NCBI GenBank assembly: GCA_040902305.1
Contig: JBBDXN010000112.1
Location: forward strand, 34,341-98,340
Origin: CAMLFJ01 sp040902305
Lineage (GTDB): Bacteria > Methylomirabilota > Methylomirabilia > Rokubacteriales > CSP1-6
Reading direction: 5' to 3'
Length of the DNA: 64,000 nt
Numbering within the stretch: the first letter of the stretch is position 1; every line of letters starts with the position of its first letter. The notes beneath the pieces were generated by a model, which saw only the letters and a program-made list of their open reading frames with translations, was not told the DNA's origin and made no database searches. Position numbers and translations under genes: made by a program. Shown here in pieces: positions 59,203-64,000 of this stretch.

Positions 59203-60066
59203 TCAGGGGGCGACGGGGGTGTCGCTCCGCCCGCCCCACTCGGTCCACGAGCCATCGTACACCGCCGCGTCCCGCCGGCCGAGCCGGTACATCGCGAGCG
59301 CCAGCACCGCCGCGCTGACCCCGGAGCCGCAGGTCGCCACCACCGGGTGCGCGAGATCGAGCCGGGCCTCCCGGAAGGCGCCGCGCACCTCCGCCTCGGG
59401 CCGCATGGCGTCGTCGGCGGCGGAGAACAGGTCCGCATACGGCAGGTTCAGGCTGCCGGGAATGTGGCCGCCCCGCAGCCCGGGCCGGATCTCGGGCTCG
59501 GTGGCCGCGAACCGCCCGCGCGAGCGCGCGTCGATGATCTGGGCGTCACGCTGCTCCAGGATGGCGCGCATCCGATCCAGATCCGCGACCAGCTCCGGGT
59601 GGAGCGTGGCCGCGAAGCGCCGCGGGGCGGGGGGGGGGGGGGCGGTCGAGTCCGGCCGGCCCTCCTTCTTCCACTTGGCCGAGCCCCCGTCGAGCACCGC
59701 CACGCGGTCATGGCCGAAGACCCGGAACGTCCACCACACCCGAGCGGAGGCGATGAGGCCGCGCCCGCCGTAGGCCACCACGCGGTCACCGGTCCCGATG
59801 CCGAGCGCGCCCACCGCGGCCGCGACGGCCTTGACGTCGGGCAGCATGTGCGGCAGTGGGTCGCCGTGATCCGCGATGGCCTCGATGTCGAAGAAGACCG
59901 CGCCGGGCACGTGCGCCTGCTCGAACTCGGCGCGCGCGTCGCGCTCGAGATGCGGCAGGTAGAAGGTGGCGTCCACCACCTTCAGATCGGGCTCGCCCAG
60001 GTGGGCGGCCAGCCACTCGGTGCTCACCAGCGGATCGTGCCCGAACGGGCCGGACGCGGTGGTCAA
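59203..60066 (-). CDS. Sulfurtransferase with two rhodanese domains (SseA/TST-like)
   Basis: This is a 287-residue protein starting at TTG 60066, which overlaps the stop of the four-domain rhodanese gene (TTGA). The N-terminal domain ends 'VVAYGGRGLIASARVWWTFR' and lacks a cysteine. The C-terminal domain has the active-site Cys246 in 'VVATCGSGVSAAVLALAMYR', the CG[ST]GVT-type loop of 3-mercaptopyruvate or thiosulfate sulfurtransferases. It transfers sulfane sulfur to thiols or cyanide in the cytoplasm. A run of 14 identical bases (59629-59642) codes for prolines in the interdomain linker and could make the gene unstable. Confidence 0.9.
   Translation of the reverse strand: MTTASGPFGHDPLVSTEWLAAHLGEPDLKVVDATFYLPHLERDARAEFEQAHVPGAVFFDIEAIADHGDPLPHMLPDVKAVAAAVGALGIGTGDRVVAYGGRGLIASARVWWTFRVFGHDRVAVLDGGSAKWKKEGRPDSTAPPPPAPRRFAATLHPELVADLDRMRAILEQRDAQIIDARSRGRFAATEPEIRPGLRGGHIPGSLNLPYADLFSAADDAMRPEAEVRGAFREARLDLAHPVVATCGSGVSAAVLALAMYRLGRRDAAVYDGSWTEWGGRSDTPVAP
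59629..59642. repeat. 14-base homopolymer (G on plus strand, C on coding strand)
   Basis: An uninterrupted run of 14 G lies inside the sulfurtransferase gene and encodes its Pro-rich linker. Such runs slip during replication and also in sequencing; each change by one base would truncate the protein before its catalytic cysteine. Confidence 0.9.
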
Positions 60067-61676
60067 CGGCCCCCTCGGGAATCGGCGGGGCGCTCGGGCA
60101 GCAGCGCGTGCGGGCTCACCCCGCGCTGATCCAGCGCCTCTTCCCAGCGGAGGTAGGCCTCCATCGCGGCCCGCCCGCGCTCGTACGGCTTCTGCACCAC
60201 GTCGTCCGGCTCGTCCAGCATGGTGCCGGGCCCGGCCTGGACCTCGAGCCCGGCGGCCTTCCACGCGGCGAGCCCGCCGTCCAGCACGCGGGCGGCCGCG
60301 TAGCCCATCCGCCGCAGGGTCGCCGCGGCCAGGGTGGACTGCACGCCGTCGGCGCAGGTGACGAGCACGCTCTGGCGCGTGTCGGCGGCGGCGCGGCCGA
60401 TGCAGAGCTCGAGCCGGCCACGCCCGATCCATCGGGCGCCGGGGAGGTGACCGCGCTGGTAGACGTCGCTCGGATCCACGCTCACGACCACCGCGTCCCC
60501 GAGCGGTCCGGGCGGCAGCGTCTCCACCACGCGCCGCGCCGCTTCGAAGCCGAACGGCGCCGGGACGGGCTCGCCCGTCTCGAGCGGGCGGCCCGAGCGC
60601 TCCCAGGCCGGCACGCCGCCCTCCATCACCGCCACGTGGGGAAACCCCATGCGCTTGAGCCAGCCCGCGGTCATGATCGCGCGGCCGTACCCGTCGCAGA
60701 TCAGGACCAGCCAGCCGGCGCGCACCGCCATGTTGTCGTCGGTGGCCTGCACCGCCTGGCCCCCGGGCACCCAGACCGAGCCCGGCACGTGGCCGGCCTC
60801 GTACTCCTCCCTGGTCCGCACGTCGAACAGGGTGACGTTCTCACGGTCGCGCCGGCTCCAGCGCTCCGCGACCGCGTCCGGGGAGACCAGCGGGGTGCCG
60901 TCCTCGCCGGCCACGCGCGTCGCGATCTCGACGGCCCGCGCCCGGCTCTTCTCGGACGGCGCGGGCGGCCAGCGGCTCGCCCCCCGCTCAAGCTCGAGGC
61001 CGTCGAGCTGCCAGCCCATCGTCCCGTTCTTCACCGCGACGATCGGATTCGGCAGTCCCATCCGGCGCAGCGACTCGGCGCCCAGGTAGGATCGGGTGCG
61101 CCCCCCGCAGTGCACCACGATGGTCTGGTCGGGGCGCGCCACCAGCTCGCCGATGCGGAGCACCAGCTCGCCGCCCGGCATGCTGAAGGCGCCCGGCAGG
61201 CAGCCGCGCGCATACTCCTCCGGCGTGCGGGTGTCCACGATCACCATGTCGCGGCCCTCGGCGATACGGGCGGAGAGATCGAGCGGGGAGATCTCGGGCG
61301 TCTTGAACTCGTGCAGCACCCGCTCGCCGAATACCTTGCTCGGCACGTTGAGGCCCTGCACCACCGGCCGGCCCGCGCTCCGCCAGGCGTCGAGTCCGCC
61401 GGTGAGCACGAAGACCTCGGTATAACCCATCTCGCCCAGCGTGGGCGCGGCCAGCGCGGACAGGCTCCCGTCGCCGTCGCAGAGGACGATCAAGGTCGCG
61501 GGCGCGGTCACCAGCCCGGGCAGCCTCAGCTCGAGGAGCCGCCGGGGCAGCGGCGTCGCCCGGTAGATGTGGCCGCGCTCGAACGCGGCGCGCTCGCGCA
61601 CGTCCAGCAGGGCGTGCGGGGCGGGCTGCTCGAGCAGGGCGGCGAGCTGGTCGGGAGAGATCGCGCCGGGAGTCAT
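60063..61676 (-). CDS. Protein with four tandem rhodanese domains
   Basis: This 537-residue protein starts at ATG 61676. Four rhodanese modules each keep a cysteine at the active-site loop: Cys66 ('LIVLCDGDGS'), Cys190 ('IVVHCGGRTRS'), Cys327 ('LVLICDGYGRA') and Cys441 ('VLVTCADGVQS'). Each module also has the DVR/DTR-E-x-GHIPGA element ('DVRERAAFERGHIYRA', 'DTRTPEEYARGCLPGA', 'DVRTREEYEAGHVPGS'). Domain 2 is the most like a catalytic single-domain sulfurtransferase. No signal peptide or other domain is present. It is coupled to the two-domain sulfurtransferase, suggesting a sulfur relay. Confidence 0.88.
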   Translation of the reverse strand: MTPGAISPDQLAALLEQPAPHALLDVRERAAFERGHIYRATPLPRRLLELRLPGLVTAPATLIVLCDGDGSLSALAAPTLGEMGYTEVFVLTGGLDAWRSAGRPVVQGLNVPSKVFGERVLHEFKTPEISPLDLSARIAEGRDMVIVDTRTPEEYARGCLPGAFSMPGGELVLRIGELVARPDQTIVVHCGGRTRSYLGAESLRRMGLPNPIVAVKNGTMGWQLDGLELERGASRWPPAPSEKSRARAVEIATRVAGEDGTPLVSPDAVAERWSRRDRENVTLFDVRTREEYEAGHVPGSVWVPGGQAVQATDDNMAVRAGWLVLICDGYGRAIMTAGWLKRMGFPHVAVMEGGVPAWERSGRPLETGEPVPAPFGFEAARRVVETLPPGPLGDAVVVSVDPSDVYQRGHLPGARWIGRGRLELCIGRAAADTRQSVLVTCADGVQSTLAAATLRRMGYAAARVLDGGLAAWKAAGLEVQAGPGTMLDEPDDVVQKPYERGRAAMEAYLRWEEALDQRGVSPHALLPERPADSRGGR

Positions 61677-61708
61677 CCCTCGGACGCTAGCCGGGGGGCT
61701 TCCGTCTG

Positions 61709-62737
61709 TCAAGCGGTGACCGCGGCCATGGCCTCGACCGCCGCGTCCACCTGCTTGCGCGAGACGTCGAGGTGGGTGACCGCGCGCAGCCGCGTCGCGC
61801 CCATCACGCTGAGCCGCACGTTCGCGGTGGCGAGCAGGCGGTCGGCCAGGGCCTGGGCGGTGAGCCCGGTGCCCGCCACGTCGAAGATCACGATATTGGT
61901 CTCGACGTGATCGGGATCGAGCGCGATCCCGCGCAGCCCCGCGATCCCCCGCGCGAAGGCCTTGGCGTTGTCGTGGTCCTCGGCGAGGCGGCTCACGTGG
62001 TGGCGGAGCGCGTAGACGCCGCCCGCCGCGATGATGCCGGCCTGCCGCATCGCGCCGCCCAGCGCCTGCTTGTAGCGCCACGCCTCCTCGATGAAGCCGC
62101 GCGAGCCGGCCAGGCACGCGCCCACCGGCGCGCCGAGCCCCTTGCTGAAGTCGATCCAGATGGAGTCGACGAGCGCGGCGTAGGCCCGCGCGGGCGTGCC
62201 CGAGGCCACCACCGCGTTGAGCAGTCGCGCCCCGTCCATGTGGACGCCCAGGCCGAGCTCGCGCGCGCCGGCGCTCACCTCCGCGACCGCGGCGAGCGGC
62301 CACACCCGGCCGCCGCCCAGATTGCTCGTGTTCTCCACCGAGACCAGGCGCGTGGGCGGCGAGTAGCGCGAGCGGAAGTGCGCCCCCGCGCGCACCTGGG
62401 CGCCGCTGAAGACGCCGCGCTCGCCGTCGAGGCCAGTCATGAGCACGCCGGAGAGCAGCCCGGGGCCGCCGCCCTCGAAGTGGATCAGGTGCGAGGTGCG
62501 GTCGGCCAGCACCTCGTCGCCCGGGCGCGTGTGCACCTTGACCGCGATCTCGTTGCACATGGTGCCGGAAGGGAGGAAGACCGCCGCCTCCTTGCCGAGG
62601 AGATCGGCGACCATTTCCTGGAGCAGATTCACGGTCGGGTCCTCGCCCTTCTGCTCGTCGCCGACCTCCGCGTCGCACATGAAGCGGCGCATGTCGGGGG
62701 TGGGCTTGGTCAGGGTATCGCTGAAGAGATCGATCAC
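61709..62737 (-). CDS. Low-specificity L-threonine aldolase
   Basis: This 342-residue PLP enzyme splits threonine/allo-threonine into glycine and acetaldehyde. It begins 'MIDLFSDTLTKPTPDMRRFM'. Diagnostic blocks are 'GDEQKGEDPTVNLLQEMVAD', 'VFLPSGTMCNEIAVKVHTRP', 'HMDGARLLNA' and the PLP lysine in 'IWIDFSKGLGAPVG'. It is a Beta_elim_lyase-family member of usual length. It lies 32 bases before the four-domain rhodanese gene and probably heads that operon. Confidence 0.92.
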   Translation of the reverse strand: MIDLFSDTLTKPTPDMRRFMCDAEVGDEQKGEDPTVNLLQEMVADLLGKEAAVFLPSGTMCNEIAVKVHTRPGDEVLADRTSHLIHFEGGGPGLLSGVLMTGLDGERGVFSGAQVRAGAHFRSRYSPPTRLVSVENTSNLGGGRVWPLAAVAEVSAGARELGLGVHMDGARLLNAVVASGTPARAYAALVDSIWIDFSKGLGAPVGACLAGSRGFIEEAWRYKQALGGAMRQAGIIAAGGVYALRHHVSRLAEDHDNAKAFARGIAGLRGIALDPDHVETNIVIFDVAGTGLTAQALADRLLATANVRLSVMGATRLRAVTHLDVSRKQVDAAVEAMAAVTA

Positions 62738-63015
62738 GGGAGTCTCCTTGGCTCTACGGCGGCTCTACGGCCAGTGGGTCGCCTTCCTTCGTGAACTCGG
62801 CCCGGCCCCCACCGATCGAGATGAGCGCGGACGAACCCGGCGCCGCGGGGCACGCACAGCTCCACCTCGCTAAGCGCCAGGATGGTGCGATGGGCATTGA
62901 GGTAGTCGCTGTCGTCTTCGGCCACAGGCTCCGCCCCCAGGATATCCCGGAACGCGTCGGCCACCGGGTGGGCCTCGGCCACCGCCATCTGGATGCGGTC
63001 TACACGCTCGAGCAC
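62734..63015 (-). CDS. VOC-superfamily protein, truncated
   Basis: From GTG 63015, behind a GAGGAG ribosome site, the frame reads 'VLERVDRIQMAVAEAHPVAD' and continues through 'DSDYLNAHRTILALSEVELC' to 'FVRAHLDRWGPG', the first half of a glyoxalase/VOC fold. After that the sequence turns Arg/Pro-rich and stops at 62734, overlapping the threonine aldolase start. Usual VOC proteins have about 120-300 residues, so the second half is missing or frameshifted. Small direct repeats (GGCTCTACGGC twice near 62751-62770) at the break suggest local rearrangement. Confidence 0.5.
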   Translation of the reverse strand: MLERVDRIQMAVAEAHPVADAFRDILGAEPVAEDDSDYLNAHRTILALSEVELCVPRGAGFVRAHLDRWGPGRVHEGRRPTGRRAAVEPRRLP

Positions 63016-63162
63016 GTCGGTCCGTCTCCTCGTCCGGTCGGGTTGCGGGCGCGCCACCCGGTGCGATTCTACATCCGAGCAGCGGGTTACGTCCGCCGTG
63101 TGCCCGCCATGCGCCCGCCATGCGGATGCTGGAGGACTGGCCCGTCGATCCTCGATCGCGGT

Positions 63163-64000
63163 CTAGCGACCTCCGCGCGCGGGCCCGTGCTCGCGTCCGC
63201 CGCCACGCTCGGGCGCCGGGCGCGGATGGGCCATGGGCCGTGACTCCGGGCCGCGCGGCTTCGCTCGGTCGACGCGGCCGGGGTAGAGACGGTTGGCGGG
63301 CTCGCCGGGGAGCACGCGCGGCTGCGGGCGGGACTGGGGGCGCGGGGCCTGGACCGCCGGCCGCTCGACGGCGCGGGGCGGCGAGCCCGGGTCGCCCCCG
63401 TCACGGCGCGACTGGCGCGGAGAATCGCCCGGCCCGCGTTGACGAGCCGGCGTGTCCTGCCCCCGCGGCGTTTCGGGCCGCTGGATCTCGGGCGCGCGCT
63501 GGGGCCGGGGCGCCCGCTCCAGCGAAGGCCCGCCCGGTGACTGGGGGACCCGCTGCGGCACCGGCGTGCGCTGTGGCACCGGCGCGCGCTGCGGCTCGGG
63601 CGTGCGTGATGTCTCGGGCGCGCGCTGGACCTCCGGCGCGCGCTGCACCTCCGGCCCGCGGCGCGGCTCCTGAGCGCGCGGGGTCTCCGGGCGCCGCGCG
63701 GGATCCAGGGCGCGGCCACGCTCCTCTCGGGCTGGCCCGGCCGGGCGGCGCTCCGCCGCCGGCGTGCCGTCCGGGCGCCGGTCATTGTCGAAGCGCGGCG
63801 CTCGGGGTGGCCGCTGGCGCTCGAGGCGGCTCCGGCCGAAGGCCGGCCGCTCGCCGCCCTCGCCCGGCCGCGGCGCGGGCACGATCTGCGGGGCGGGCCC
63901 GCGGCCTTCCGGCTCGCGCGGCAGCGCCCGGGTCGCCGGCGCGCGGGTTGCGACCACGCGGCGCTCCAGCACGTTCTCCGGCGGGCGGATGCCGCGGCCG
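63163..64000 (-). CDS. Arg/Pro-rich repetitive protein tail, partial
   Basis: The gene enters from the right edge and ends at 63163, giving about 278 C-terminal residues. It opens 'GRGIRPPENVLERRVVATRA' and becomes a disordered, highly charged Pro/Arg/Gln sequence with short repeats such as 'PEVQRAPEVQRAPETSRTPE' and 'PQRAPVPQRTPVPQRVPQ'. Such tails occur on FecR-like or DUF6600-type envelope proteins, but the folded part is outside the window. Function is unknown; extended polyproline segments could span the periplasm or bind nucleic acid. Confidence 0.6.
   Translation of the reverse strand, partial: GRGIRPPENVLERRVVATRAPATRALPREPEGRGPAPQIVPAPRPGEGGERPAFGRSRLERQRPPRAPRFDNDRRPDGTPAAERRPAGPAREERGRALDPARRPETPRAQEPRRGPEVQRAPEVQRAPETSRTPEPQRAPVPQRTPVPQRVPQSPGGPSLERAPRPQRAPEIQRPETPRGQDTPARQRGPGDSPRQSRRDGGDPGSPPRAVERPAVQAPRPQSRPQPRVLPGEPANRLYPGRVDRAKPRGPESRPMAHPRPAPERGGGREHGPARGGR

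Noticed and set aside
63460..63640. CRISPR-like short repeats
   Set aside because: Repeat units are imperfect, of codon-multiple size and in frame; they are the coding repeats of the Pro/Arg-rich protein, with no spacers.

Overview
This window is a stretch of very GC-rich bacterial chromosome: third codon positions are almost always G or C. It looks like a metagenome-assembled scaffold, because it has two runs of N and several single-base frameshifts inside otherwise healthy genes. I see no rRNA, tRNA, CRISPR array, prophage or insertion sequence. The gene mix (many peptide/nickel-type ABC importers without ATPases, several luciferase-like flavin/F420-type oxidoreductases, a hydroquinone dioxygenase, large hybrid histidine kinases) would suit a soil or sediment organism such as Candidatus Rokubacteria/Methylomirabilota. 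A GC-rich proteobacterium is not excluded; there is no marker gene here to decide.

Layout. 1-4395: a broken FAD oxidoreductase at the edge, then a promoter and a DppA-DppB-DppC operon with an AhpD-like gene. 4350-12094: two EamA transporters, then cupin, glycosyltransferase and TPR genes, a membrane protein with an LSm-like tail, a HAD phosphatase and dipeptidase E. 12116-16600: a secreted unknown, a membrane protein, an AI-2E family transporter, TerC and an LLM oxidoreductase. 16702-22353: an ATP-grasp gene, an NTF2-like gene, a second DppB-DppC-DppA set and a PPOX protein. 22512-25180: a less GC-rich patch (methyltransferase and unknowns), SugE and TauE. 25272-31672: acyl-CoA synthetase behind duplicated mini-ORFs, LLM oxidoreductase, sugar isomerase, gamma-glutamyltranspeptidase, an NTF2-like pseudogene and a metallo-hydrolase. 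31822-33952: MarR plus a two-subunit hydroquinone 1,2-dioxygenase, cut short by a livM fragment and a nested palindrome. 34073-39572: a divergent metallo-hydrolase/LLM pair, a membrane nucleotide cyclase, and threonine synthase with a cystathionine gamma-synthase-family enzyme. 39773-50904: three consecutive DppA-DppB-DppC operons. 50982-59202: a GT39 glycosyltransferase, a DAO oxidoreductase and a two-kinase phosphorelay module. 59203-64000: a rhodanese operon (two plus four domains), threonine aldolase, a VOC remnant and the Arg/Pro-rich tail of an unfinished gene.

Themes. Five complete sets of binding protein plus two permeases are present, yet no ABC ATPase, so these importers must borrow ATPases from elsewhere. 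A dispersed CCCTCTCCCC palindrome occurs five times, always between genes, and one copy lies at the broken end of the livM fragment. Many first genes of transcription units carry a -10-like hexamer only 8-14 bases before the start codon, suggesting leaderless or very short-leader mRNAs. The most unusual local structures are the tandemly duplicated start region of the acyl-CoA synthetase, the four-domain rhodanese with a neighbouring 14-base homopolymer, and the phosphorelay module that lacks an output regulator.
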